64,000 bases of DNA, taken from contig NZ_JACNMO010000009.1 of the NCBI RefSeq assembly GCF_020622345.1, positions 1 to 64,000 on the forward strand, read 5' to 3'. This stretch comes from Roseobacter weihaiensis (GTDB lineage Bacteria > Pseudomonadota > Alphaproteobacteria > Rhodobacterales > Rhodobacteraceae). How positions within the stretch are numbered: position 1 is the stretch's first letter; each line of letters begins with the position of its first letter. Positions 34,208-42,407 of this stretch are shown here, one piece after another. The position numbers were made by a program, and so were the translations under genes. The notes below the pieces were generated by a model that saw only the letters and a program-made list of their open reading frames with translations, did not search any database and was not told the DNA's origin.

Positions 34208-35683
34208 TCACCATACCGGCAGCACCGCGGGCAGCGCCCAGCGATGTAGCACGCTTCCGGTGCTGCTTTTGTGGGTCCAGTCGTCGCGCAGGGCACCGCA
34301 GGCAGAAGGGTAATCCACCTCGTCCCGATCCGCCGACAGACCAAAGGCGTAGAGAATTTCAAGATCTTCACCCTTTGGCGGTTTGTCAAAGGTCAGGATA
34401 GCATCCTGCGGGTCATCCTCGGCAATCGTGACGGACAACAGCTGGGGGTCGTTTGTAGCGCCCCGCAGGCTAAAGCCACAGGCGTCGCCCGCGCCAAAAG
34501 GGTCTGCGGCGTCGATCACCAGATCGCTCAGCGCTCTGGCGCGGACCCTGATCTTTTTGCGGTCAGGCTCAGTCTCGGCCAGCAGAAAGACCGGGCAGGT
34601 CCAATCCTTGGCACCCTGCAGGGCGGTGAGCGCGCAGGCGTCCATTTCAGCCATTTGGTGCAGGGCGTCTTTGTCCGGGCGGCCAAACCGATCCTGTCGG
34701 AACATGTAACCGGGGGCCGTGAAGTGCAGACCGTGCTCCGGGCCCTGCCAGGCCAGTTCCCACTGGGCGCGCAGAACGGGGTGGTCGTTTATCCGATGCG
34801 TGCCACAGTCAAAGATCGACAGGATCGGCGGACAGCGCAGCCCCAGCCTGGCGATATCCGCGGTGAGCCTGGCGATCAGATCGAACACGCCGTTGCGGTA
34901 GGTGGTGCCGTCGCTGCGTACATCCTCAAGCGTATAGTCCAACCCCAGCGCATGGAGGCTCGCGGGACGCCCCAGTCGGCCCGCGCAAGCTTTCAATGAT
35001 CGTATCGCGGTCAGCAGATTGTCATAGGCGGGGCCTGTGGCGAGCTCTGAGATCGAGGCGGCTGTGTCCGTCTCCGTTCGCGCGACGAAGAGCGGCAGGG
35101 CCTTGTGGGCGCTGTGGCGTCGTCGCACCAGCGCATCTGCAAGTGCCGCATCCCGCGTCATCTCGCGCAGGGTCTCAAGAGCTGTCTGCATTTTGGCGGT
35201 TTCCACACCGGCATGGCCGACCGCCCCCAGATCGTCCGCAGGGGCCAGTACATGCCATGGAAAATCCAAGGGGACGTCAAAACCCGTGGCCCGCCGCGCG
35301 CCTCCAAGGCTGAACACCCCGCAGAGCGGCCCCGCCCCGTCGGCGATGATGCCCGGCTCGCTCTCAGCGTCGTCAGGTTCTGCCAGCCTGCGGAACTGGC
35401 GGGGGCCCTGCAAACCGGGCAGATTGGCGTTGAAGACGTACCATTCTCCATCGCGCCGCAGGTCCCAGGCATCCACATCACCAAGGACGCCGGGATCAAT
35501 CCACTCATAGGCCTGCGGGTCCTTGGGCGTGGGGTCAGGCAGCCGGCGGGCGATATCGTCGATGACCTGATCGGACAGCACCATGACCATCCCGGTGCTG
35601 TCAAACCGCAGGATGTCCCCGTTTTCGGCGCGAATGATGGTGCCGGACGGGGCGCTTGGCGCGTCGTTTGTCTTGTCGTTCAT
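34208..35683 (-). CDS. Unrecognised 491-residue protein, SGNH-esterase-like in part
   Basis: Starts at ATG 35683 (MNDKTNDAPSAPSG) with AAGGG upstream. The centre reads HALGLDYTLEDVRSDGTTYRNGVFDLIARLT, then LSIFDCGTHRINDHPVLRAQWELAW and HFTAPGYMFRQDRFG. This resembles the arrangement of sialate-O-acetylesterase-like proteins, but a clear GDS block is not visible. The C-terminal 130 residues look like a beta-sandwich. It lies eleven bases before the next gene, at the head of the minus-strand run that includes the sulfatase, and diverges from paralogue glycosyltransferase B. No signal peptide. Function unknown. Confidence 0.65.
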   Translation of the reverse strand: MNDKTNDAPSAPSGTIIRAENGDILRFDSTGMVMVLSDQVIDDIARRLPDPTPKDPQAYEWIDPGVLGDVDAWDLRRDGEWYVFNANLPGLQGPRQFRRLAEPDDAESEPGIIADGAGPLCGVFSLGGARRATGFDVPLDFPWHVLAPADDLGAVGHAGVETAKMQTALETLREMTRDAALADALVRRRHSAHKALPLFVARTETDTAASISELATGPAYDNLLTAIRSLKACAGRLGRPASLHALGLDYTLEDVRSDGTTYRNGVFDLIARLTADIARLGLRCPPILSIFDCGTHRINDHPVLRAQWELAWQGPEHGLHFTAPGYMFRQDRFGRPDKDALHQMAEMDACALTALQGAKDWTCPVFLLAETEPDRKKIRVRARALSDLVIDAADPFGAGDACGFSLRGATNDPQLLSVTIAEDDPQDAILTFDKPPKGEDLEILYAFGLSADRDEVDYPSACGALRDDWTHKSSTGSVLHRWALPAVLPVW

Positions 35684-35828
35684 GCGCGAATGCCCTTGAA
35701 CAATCGTTCCAGCTAAATACGATCCTCGCACGGCGAAAGACAATCGAAAACCCGTCCGCGTTTACAAATACCGATCCGGTGGGCTAGATCGACGTCAAAG
35801 AAAGAGAAAAATTCAGGGCGCAGGCGAC

Positions 35829-36725
35829 ATGGATGACACAAAGGCCCCGATGGCTGCGATGACCATGGTGGGCGGCGATCATTTCTTTCTCAGGCGCTGG
35901 GTTGACTATTACGGCAGGCACCTGGGGCGCGAGCATCTCTATGTCCTCAGCCACGGGGGCGATCCTGAACATCGCAAGATCGCCGAAGGGTGCAATGTCA
36001 TCTACCTGCCGCATGACGCCACGCGCTATTGTTTCAACCAGCGCCGCTGGCAGATGCTGTCGATGTTTACCTCCGGGTTCACCCGCTATTACAACTGGAT
36101 TTTGACCGGGGACGTGGATGAAATCGTGGCGGTTGATCCAGCGGTGTCGGACAACCTGGTAGAGTATCTCAAACGCTTTGACGCGGATGCCCGGCCGCCG
36201 GTGATCTCGCCGCTTGCCATCGAGATGGTGCATAATCCGACGCTGGAGCCGGAGCCGATTACCGAGGACCGCAACGTGCTGGATGTGCGGCGTATCTACC
36301 GGCTGAATGCCAATTACAACAAGCCCTGCATCACCCGCAACAAGATCACCTTTGCGCCGGGCGGCCATTTCGCCAACGAGCGGCGCAAGTTTCTCGACCC
36401 AGACCTTTATCTCTTTCACTTGCGGTTCGTCGACTACGATATGACTGAAGAGCGGCTTTCCCTGCGCAAATCCCAACGCACCCGACAAAGCGGCGCGCTG
36501 GAGCAGACCAGCCGCAAGGTGACAGGATGGGACAACGCCTGGGAGACCTACAAGCAGCTCAGCGTGAAAGAACCGGTGGCCGAGACGGTTGATTTCCCCG
36601 ATCTGCGCCAGAAACTGAATGATGGATGGCGGCGCAAGGACGAAAAAAGCCCGTTTTTCACCTTTGGCGGCGGACGCAGCAAAGAGCTCTACAAGCTGCC
36701 TGATCGTTTTGCACAGGTCTTTTGA
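35829..36725 (+). CDS. Glycosyltransferase family 2-like protein, paralogue B
   Basis: A 298-residue protein paralogous to 28254-29159. It has the same metal motif block GDVDEIVAVD, the same RLNANYNKPCITRNK, and the same end GGGRSKELYKLPDRFAQVF. It begins a plus-strand run of four genes and is followed after one base by the alpha/beta-hydrolase-like gene. The two copies bracket the sulfatase region, so they look like an internal duplication whose members now work in two operons. The sugar and acceptor are unknown. Confidence 0.75.
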   Translation: MDDTKAPMAAMTMVGGDHFFLRRWVDYYGRHLGREHLYVLSHGGDPEHRKIAEGCNVIYLPHDATRYCFNQRRWQMLSMFTSGFTRYYNWILTGDVDEIVAVDPAVSDNLVEYLKRFDADARPPVISPLAIEMVHNPTLEPEPITEDRNVLDVRRIYRLNANYNKPCITRNKITFAPGGHFANERRKFLDPDLYLFHLRFVDYDMTEERLSLRKSQRTRQSGALEQTSRKVTGWDNAWETYKQLSVKEPVAETVDFPDLRQKLNDGWRRKDEKSPFFTFGGGRSKELYKLPDRFAQVF

Positions 36726-36726
36726 C

Positions 36727-37656
36727 ATGGCACAGCCTGCCGACACGCCAGCGCCACTGCACCTGCCGCCCTCGGTCCCGCTGGAGCAGGTCTGCCAGTC
36801 TGACCGTTTTCTGCTCGAAGGTGCGCATGGCAACCTGTGGTTCGAATACCGCAGCCCCACGCTGTTTGTCACCTTCGACAATCTGGCCACGCTCGATGAT
36901 CCCTATCCGCGCCTGCCTTGGATGTACCGACGGGTCGAGATGCTGGGCTACTCGCTTCTTGGGGTGCAGTCCTTTCGCAAGGACTGGTTCCGCCAGCCGA
37001 CCAGTTCCGCGCAGATTGCCGCCCTGGCGGAACGCGGGTTTTTCGACCGGTTTGAACGGGTTGTGTTCATGGGGGCCTCCATGGGCGCGTTTGCGGCGCT
37101 GAACTTTGCGCCGCTGGTTCGCAATGCCTGGGTTCTGGTCTTTAGCCCGCAATCGACGATGAGCCGCAAGATTGCACCTTTTGAAAAGCGCTTTCAGTAC
37201 TCCGTGAAACGGTCCGACTGGGCGGAGATGCCGTTTCTGGATGCCGCCGCGGCGGTGCCCTACATCCCGAAAATTGCCATGTTCTATGATCCGCTTGAGA
37301 TGGAGGACAAACGCCATGCGGCGCGCCTTGATGGACCAAACGTGCAGCATCTGGCGTTTCCCAATGCGACCCATCAGGCCATCCGGCTGGTGGTGAAATG
37401 TGACGCGCTTCCCCAGATGATGCGCGAGTTTGCGCAAACCGGCAGGCTGGAGCAGGCGTTTTACCGCACCATGCGCGCCCGCAAGGAGATACGCAGTTGG
37501 CGGCGTGCCATGATCGGCAACCTGGAAAAGCGCAATCACCCGCTGTTGCTGATGCGGGCGTGCGAATTCATGCTGGCAGATAACGACTATCTGTTTGCGC
37601 GCAAGGCGCTACAAGGTCTCAGGAAAACGCACCCCGAACTGATGGAGAACGACTAG
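36727..37656 (+). CDS. Alpha/beta-hydrolase-like protein
   Basis: A 309-residue protein with a nucleophile elbow in VVFMGASMGAFAALNFAP (GxSxG type) and a possible late histidine in AFPNATHQAIRLV. The first part (LLEGAHGNLWFEYRS, LFVTFDNL) is the strand-rich start of an alpha/beta hydrolase. The C-terminal 90 residues are helical and basic. ATG 36727 begins one base after the glycosyltransferase stop, so both belong to one transcript. An esterase or acyl-transfer role on a glycan is inferred only from the neighbours. Confidence 0.65.
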   Translation: MAQPADTPAPLHLPPSVPLEQVCQSDRFLLEGAHGNLWFEYRSPTLFVTFDNLATLDDPYPRLPWMYRRVEMLGYSLLGVQSFRKDWFRQPTSSAQIAALAERGFFDRFERVVFMGASMGAFAALNFAPLVRNAWVLVFSPQSTMSRKIAPFEKRFQYSVKRSDWAEMPFLDAAAAVPYIPKIAMFYDPLEMEDKRHAARLDGPNVQHLAFPNATHQAIRLVVKCDALPQMMREFAQTGRLEQAFYRTMRARKEIRSWRRAMIGNLEKRNHPLLLMRACEFMLADNDYLFARKALQGLRKTHPELMEND

Positions 37657-37757
37657 GCACGTTTTCGTCTTTATCGCGCCGCACGGCTTTTGCTAGACTG
37701 CGCGGATCACACCAGATGACGCAGGCCTCCGCGTCTCAGAGCAAAGCAGGACATCAC

Positions 37758-38567
37758 ATGCAGACCAGACGCGCCGTTGCCTCTCTCTGGATCGGAGAGA
37801 AGCTGCACTACATCAACCAATTGTGTCTGAAATCGCATCTGCTGCAGGGCCATCCGACCACGCTTTACTGTACCCACGACGTGACCAACGCGCCCGAGGG
37901 CGTCGAGATCCGCCCAGCCGCCGAGATCATGGACATCGACATGGAGTTGGTCGCGGTCACCAGCGCTTCGTTTTTGTCGAATGTCTTTCGCTACAAGATG
38001 ATCCAGAAGACCGGCGCGATCTGGATCGATTGTGATGCCTTTTGTCACAAGCCCTTTGATGCGGATCAGCATTTTATCTTTGCGGGTCATGGCATGCTGG
38101 GCAATCTGAATTGCGGGGTCGTGGCCATTCCACAGGCCTGTGATCTGATGGACCAACTGCTGGACTACTATGAAAATCTGCCGGACTACCCACCCTGGTG
38201 GAACAAGAACCAGCGCAGAAAGATGGACCGGCTGCAACATCAGAACCTCAGCCATGCCGCGCGTATCTACAAAGCCGAACGCACCGCGTTTGGCCCACAG
38301 GCCTTTACCTATTTCTGCAAGCAGACCGGCGATTTTGACAGGGCGATGACGCCTGATGTGCTCTACCCGGTTCCGTTCCAGCTCAACGATGTCTTTTATG
38401 ATCCGTATGGGCGTGTCGAAGGGCATTTCACCGAAAAGACCATCTCGGTGCACCTCTACACCAATGGGACAAAGCCGTGGTGGCGCAAGAATCCGCCCCT
38501 GCCGAATTCTTACATGGCGCGCATGTGCGACAGGATCGGGATCGACCCAAAGGCCGCCTTGCACTAG
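37758..38567 (+). CDS. Glycosyltransferase with DxD motif (capsular/alpha-1,4-GlcNAc-transferase-like)
   Basis: A 269-residue protein. IWIDCDAFCHKPF carries the DxD sugar-nucleotide metal motif, and AVASLWIGEKLHYINQLCLKS and VFRYKMIQKTG are typical of the Gb3-synthase/OCH1-like glycosyltransferase group. ATG 37758 follows AGCAGGA; the in-frame ATG at 37716 has no ribosome site. No membrane segment. It belongs to the same direction as paralogue B and the hydrolase but is separated by about 100 bases. Confidence 0.7.
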   Translation: MQTRRAVASLWIGEKLHYINQLCLKSHLLQGHPTTLYCTHDVTNAPEGVEIRPAAEIMDIDMELVAVTSASFLSNVFRYKMIQKTGAIWIDCDAFCHKPFDADQHFIFAGHGMLGNLNCGVVAIPQACDLMDQLLDYYENLPDYPPWWNKNQRRKMDRLQHQNLSHAARIYKAERTAFGPQAFTYFCKQTGDFDRAMTPDVLYPVPFQLNDVFYDPYGRVEGHFTEKTISVHLYTNGTKPWWRKNPPLPNSYMARMCDRIGIDPKAALH

Positions 38568-38635
38568 GGCGCGTGATCCGGGGCGAAATTGACCCCGGAA
38601 AAGAGGATGATACTGTCCCCGCATGGAGGCGCGCG

Positions 38636-39442
38636 ATGACCCACGCTGAAGCGATCAAGACGATTACGGATGCCACAAGCGACGCACCGGGCATCCGGGC
38701 CTTGTTTCTGAGCGGCAGCTATGGAAACGGCATGGCGGATGCCTATAGCGATATCGATTTTGTCATGGTTGCAGAGGCGGGCGCGACCGATGCGGTGGCG
38801 GACATCTGGCGCCAGGCCGTCGCGCAAACCGGTGAGATCGTCCTGTGGTGGGACCGGACCACCGTCCCCGTTCTTATAAACGCCATCACCGCAGACTGGA
38901 CCCGCACGGATGTTCTGATCCTCAAGCCGGAACAGATGGCGGCACAGGCCCAAAGCAGACTGAAACCGCTGTTCGACCACGACGGCATTTTTGATCGTCT
39001 GGCAGAGACGCCCAAGGATACCGGGCCGAATCTGAAGAAATTCAAGTATCAGGTCGAGGAGTTCATCCGGATACTCGGCCTTTTGCACCTTGCGGCAGGC
39101 CGCGAGGAATACATCAACGGCGTCCTTGGGGTCTTTCATCTGCGCAACCTTCTTGTCGATCTCATGATCGAAGACACAAACGCACCCAATCGCGGGGGGG
39201 TGTTGCACCTCAATCGGCTTATTACCGACGAGCAGAAGGCAGTTCTGACATCGCTTCCCCCCGCAGTCCCCACGCGGGAGGCGATGCTCACGGCACATCT
39301 TGCCTATGCCAAGGTCTATCTGCCCCTCGCCCGAAAACGCGTGGCGGAATTGGGTCTGGCCTGGCCGGAGAGGTTTGAGGCCGTAACATGGGCCAAACTG
39401 CGCGATACCTTGTCTATTGAGCGGCCCTACAGTCCGCAGTGA
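38636..39442 (+). CDS. Nucleotidyltransferase-domain protein
   Basis: A 268-residue protein with the polymerase-beta-type nucleotidyltransferase motif LFLSGSYGNGMADAYSDIDF (Gly-Ser with two acidic residues) near residue 24, followed by a helical C-terminal part (KYQVEEFIRILGLLHLA, VFHLRNLLVDLMIEDTN). This looks like aminoglycoside adenylyltransferase-type proteins, though without a resistance-specific signature. GGAGG lies six bases before ATG 38636. It could modify a small molecule; substrate unknown. Confidence 0.65.
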   Translation: MTHAEAIKTITDATSDAPGIRALFLSGSYGNGMADAYSDIDFVMVAEAGATDAVADIWRQAVAQTGEIVLWWDRTTVPVLINAITADWTRTDVLILKPEQMAAQAQSRLKPLFDHDGIFDRLAETPKDTGPNLKKFKYQVEEFIRILGLLHLAAGREEYINGVLGVFHLRNLLVDLMIEDTNAPNRGGVLHLNRLITDEQKAVLTSLPPAVPTREAMLTAHLAYAKVYLPLARKRVAELGLAWPERFEAVTWAKLRDTLSIERPYSPQ

Positions 39443-39638
39443 TGCGGGTGGCAAAGAGTTGCCGATCTTGCGGGCCTCCCAGGGCGGCAACTGCAACTGG
39501 TTGATCTGTCTTGTTTAATCGTCCGCACCTCCGGCGGATTTTAGCTGCCGGCGCGCGACTGACAACACAGGAGTTTCCCTTACGTCAAAAACACGTTAAC
39601 CTTCGGTTGCGTCGGCATTTTAATGGCGCGTTTTGTTT

Positions 39639-39667
39639 TTGACATTCTGTTTTTGTTTTACGCAATA
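39639..39667 (+). promoter_or_regulatory. Weak candidate promoter for the SARP-like gene
   Basis: A perfect TTGACA at 39639-39644 followed, 17 bases on, by GCAATA, a poor -10 element. It lies in a T-rich 240-base gene-free stretch (39443-39683) ahead of the regulator gene at 39684. Only the -35 is convincing. Confidence 0.25.
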
Positions 39668-39683
39668 GACGCGGTACACGCTT

Positions 39684-41351
39684 ATGGACACACGGCCTGA
39701 ATTTGAACTACGTCTTTTGGGAACCTTGGAATTGTTCTCTTCAGATGGTGAAAACCTGACACCAAGGCTCGAAAAATCCAAAGGTTTGCTGGCGTATCTT
39801 GCTGTGGCAGAAGGGCGCGCAGTGGCCCGGACGGTATTGCAGGCGCTGCTATGGAGCGACCGAGGCGAGATACAGGCCCGCGAAAGCCTCAAGAAAGGGC
39901 TGAAAGATCTGCGGCGCAGTTTTGGGACGCGGGCGGGGGACGTCCTGATTGCTCAGAACGGGACCCTTCGGCTGGATCTGTCACGGCTGCGCGTTGATCT
40001 GTTTGCCGAGGCATTCTCCCAGCAATCGCTTTACACACCGGTCTTTCTCGACGGCATCAATATCCGCGACGAGTGTTTCGAAGAGTGGCTGCGCATGACC
40101 CGCGCCCGCTTGAGTGACCGCCCAAAGGTACCCGCCGTCACGGCGCCAACCGCAGCTGCTGAGGAGCCGCCACGCCCCAACCTGCATCGCATCGGGATAG
40201 GCTTTCTGGAGACCACGCCGCCGTCTTGCAAGGTCGCAGGCGCGCTGGCGTTCAGGCTGCGGCAGGCCTTGCAGCAAAAGTTCACGCAGAGCGGTTTTTT
40301 CGATGTGCACGATTACGCAATCGGCCAAAGCGATATTGGCGGCACGCCGCGGGTCTCTGATCTGATGTTCCGCGTTGACTGTCAGCAGATCGGGCATGAA
40401 TTCAGCCTTGCGCCCAACCTTTTTGATGTGGCCGGCCGGCGGCTCCTGTGGTCGGACGCACTGAGTTTTGATGGTCGCACGGTCACGCTGGACGATGCGC
40501 AAATCTACGCAAATCAGGTCTTTGACCAGCTCTGCGAACGGATTTTCAAATGTGGTGCATTGCAGTCAGACGCCCATCTTGCGGCCCGCCATGCCTTTGT
40601 GGCCATCGACCATATCTTTCGGCTGTCGCGCACCGATCTGACCGCGGCTGAGCGCGCGTTGAACCAGGCGATAGATTGTGTCGAGGGGGCTACGTTTTAT
40701 GCTTGGCAGGCCTTTCTTTCGGCGTTTCAGGTTGAAAAGATGGGGCGCGTGAACTCGCCTGATATTCTCGAAAAGGCGCATTTCTATGTCAAACGCGCCT
40801 TGGAGCTTGACCGTCACAACCCGTTGGTTGTGGCTCTTGTCGCGCATATTCAGAGCTTTGTCCTGCGCGAACGCGAGCAGGCGGTGGAGCTGCTGCGGGG
40901 CTGGGACAAGCGGGGGCCGACCAACCCGATGCTGTCGGACACGCTGGCGATGCTGAATTTCTACGAGGGCCGTTTCGCGCAGGCCGAAATCCATGCGCGG
41001 CAGGCTTGCCGGTTGGGGGCGAACAACCCGTTCCGCTACAGTTTCACCACATCGCTCGCGATGAGCCAGTTGATGCAAAAGGACTATGCACGCGCGGCCA
41101 GAACATCGCAGCGTGCCCTCGCCCAGCATCCTTTCGCAACCGGGCACCGGTATGAGCCGACGCTGCGCACCCTTGCTGCGGCCTGCAGCTTTTCGGACCG
41201 CAAAGCGGAAGGACGCAGCGCGCTCGAGACACTCAATGCCCAAAGCGGGCAAGACACCCTGGCGGTGTTGCAGTCGGGGTCTGACACACCCTTTCCCAAT
41301 ACCGACGTTCTGACGGTCGTGCGCAGTGGTTTGGAGGGGCTTTATGCCTGA
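39684..41351 (+). CDS. SARP-like transcriptional regulator with TPR-type C-terminus
   Basis: A 555-residue protein. Residues 8-100 are the winged-helix of the SARP/OmpR type (ELRLLGTLELFSSDGE, SKGLLAYLAVAEGRAVAR, LQALLWSDRGEIQARESL). The middle may carry an adenylate-cyclase-regulator-like sensor segment. The last 230 residues are helical repeats (KAHFYVKRALELDRHNPLV, AEIHARQACRLGANNP) of the tetratricopeptide kind. It is the first gene of a plus-strand run and overlaps the next gene by eight bases (ATGCCTGA), so it is translated together with its presumed target genes. Confidence 0.75.
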   Translation: MDTRPEFELRLLGTLELFSSDGENLTPRLEKSKGLLAYLAVAEGRAVARTVLQALLWSDRGEIQARESLKKGLKDLRRSFGTRAGDVLIAQNGTLRLDLSRLRVDLFAEAFSQQSLYTPVFLDGINIRDECFEEWLRMTRARLSDRPKVPAVTAPTAAAEEPPRPNLHRIGIGFLETTPPSCKVAGALAFRLRQALQQKFTQSGFFDVHDYAIGQSDIGGTPRVSDLMFRVDCQQIGHEFSLAPNLFDVAGRRLLWSDALSFDGRTVTLDDAQIYANQVFDQLCERIFKCGALQSDAHLAARHAFVAIDHIFRLSRTDLTAAERALNQAIDCVEGATFYAWQAFLSAFQVEKMGRVNSPDILEKAHFYVKRALELDRHNPLVVALVAHIQSFVLREREQAVELLRGWDKRGPTNPMLSDTLAMLNFYEGRFAQAEIHARQACRLGANNPFRYSFTTSLAMSQLMQKDYARAARTSQRALAQHPFATGHRYEPTLRTLAAACSFSDRKAEGRSALETLNAQSGQDTLAVLQSGSDTPFPNTDVLTVVRSGLEGLYA

Positions 41352-42405
41352 ATACGTCATTGAAAACGTCATGATGACGCCCGAGGGTGATCTGATCCCA
41401 CCTGATTGCGAACTGACCCCGATCAATACCGAAAACTTCACGCCGGACGATGAGCAAGCCTTCGTGGAGACCCTGCGGGTCAACCTTGAGCCGGTACAAA
41501 GGGTATTGGAGTCCTACAACAGCAAGGAGATCTGCCTCGACAGGGTTTTTGAGGCGCTGACCCCGCTGGTCACCGAGAGCTTTGAGGTCAGAAGCCTGAC
41601 CGCCGCGCGGACCCGGGCCAGCTTTAGTTTCGGGGCTTTTTCGAAATCGAAAAGCAAGTCCAAGTCAAAATCGAAGAGCAAGTCGAAGTCGAAAAGTAAA
41701 TCAAAGGGTACGGTTAACGTCACCGGCGCCGCTGACATCATATCGACCAGCAATGCGGTCTGGGAGGAACTGCGCGAGCTCACCTTCATCATCATTGACA
41801 AACCGGATCGCCCCGCCGCGCTGCCGTGGGAGAGCCTCGCGCTGCCGCCGCCGCCGGGCGTGCGCCATACGGTGGAGGAGATTGCGGAAATCCTCCGGCA
41901 GGAGATCGCGCTTTACGACGATGAACCCCGCAAACGCGAGATCGTGGATCAGGTGTCCTCGGCGGACATCACCGAAGTACTGCGTCCTTTGGGGATTTCA
42001 GACCCCACAGAGGCTCCGCATACGGTCGCGCTCATCGAAACCGTCATCGATATCGCAGAGCGGGTCGGGCTGCTTTACAAGGACAAATTCGCCCGTCTGC
42101 GTCCGAACCTCTTTGACCCGGGGCTGCGGCCCTACCTCGATAATCCACCGCATGATGCCTATCCCTCCAACCACAGCTTTCAGCTTTTCTCGGTGGCGGA
42201 GATGATGACGCGGCTCTTGCCGGAAAACCCCTCCACCACCGAGCTGTTTTTCGTGGCCCAGCGGGTGGCGGAGAACCGCGAGGCGGCGGGCCTGCATTAT
42301 CCCTCTGACAGCTTTGCCGGGCGCGAGCTGGCACGGCTCTTTTCGCCGTATCTTTTTGTGGCCTGCCGCAGGCTGATGCGCGCGGCTCTCAACGAGTGGG
42401 TGTAG
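41344..42405 (+). CDS. PAP2/haloperoxidase-fold phosphatase-like protein with Ser-Lys repeat
   Basis: A 353-residue protein. The C-terminal half has all three vanadate/phosphate-site motifs of the PAP2 superfamily: Lys246-x6-Arg253-Pro254 (KDKFARLRP), Pro-Ser-Asn-His at 274-277 (YPSNHS), and Arg312-x5-His318-x3-Asp322 (NREAAGLHYPSD). Residues 100-121 are eleven consecutive Ser-Lys pairs. No signal peptide or membrane helix is seen, unlike lipid phosphatases. It could be a soluble acid phosphatase or a small vanadium peroxidase. It overlaps the SARP-like gene and is followed two bases later by a subtilase gene, and a large haloperoxidase homologue lies 2 kb on. Confidence 0.75.
   Translation: MPEYVIENVMMTPEGDLIPPDCELTPINTENFTPDDEQAFVETLRVNLEPVQRVLESYNSKEICLDRVFEALTPLVTESFEVRSLTAARTRASFSFGAFSKSKSKSKSKSKSKSKSKSKSKGTVNVTGAADIISTSNAVWEELRELTFIIIDKPDRPAALPWESLALPPPPGVRHTVEEIAEILRQEIALYDDEPRKREIVDQVSSADITEVLRPLGISDPTEAPHTVALIETVIDIAERVGLLYKDKFARLRPNLFDPGLRPYLDNPPHDAYPSNHSFQLFSVAEMMTRLLPENPSTTELFFVAQRVAENREAAGLHYPSDSFAGRELARLFSPYLFVACRRLMRAALNEWV
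41641..41706 (+). repeat. Eleven Ser-Lys codon pairs
   Basis: Sixty-six bases encode (Ser-Lys)x11 with mixed codons (TCG, AGC, TCC, TCA and AGT for Ser; AAA and AAG for Lys). The codon mixture shows the peptide, not the DNA, is what has been kept. It forms a positively charged linker between an N-terminal domain and the PAP2-type domain. Confidence 0.9.
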
Positions 42406-42407
42406 CC

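Noticed and set aside
41641-41706. CRISPR-like or microsatellite repeat
   Set aside because: There are no spacers and the six-base units differ in codons; it is a coding Ser-Lys repeat.
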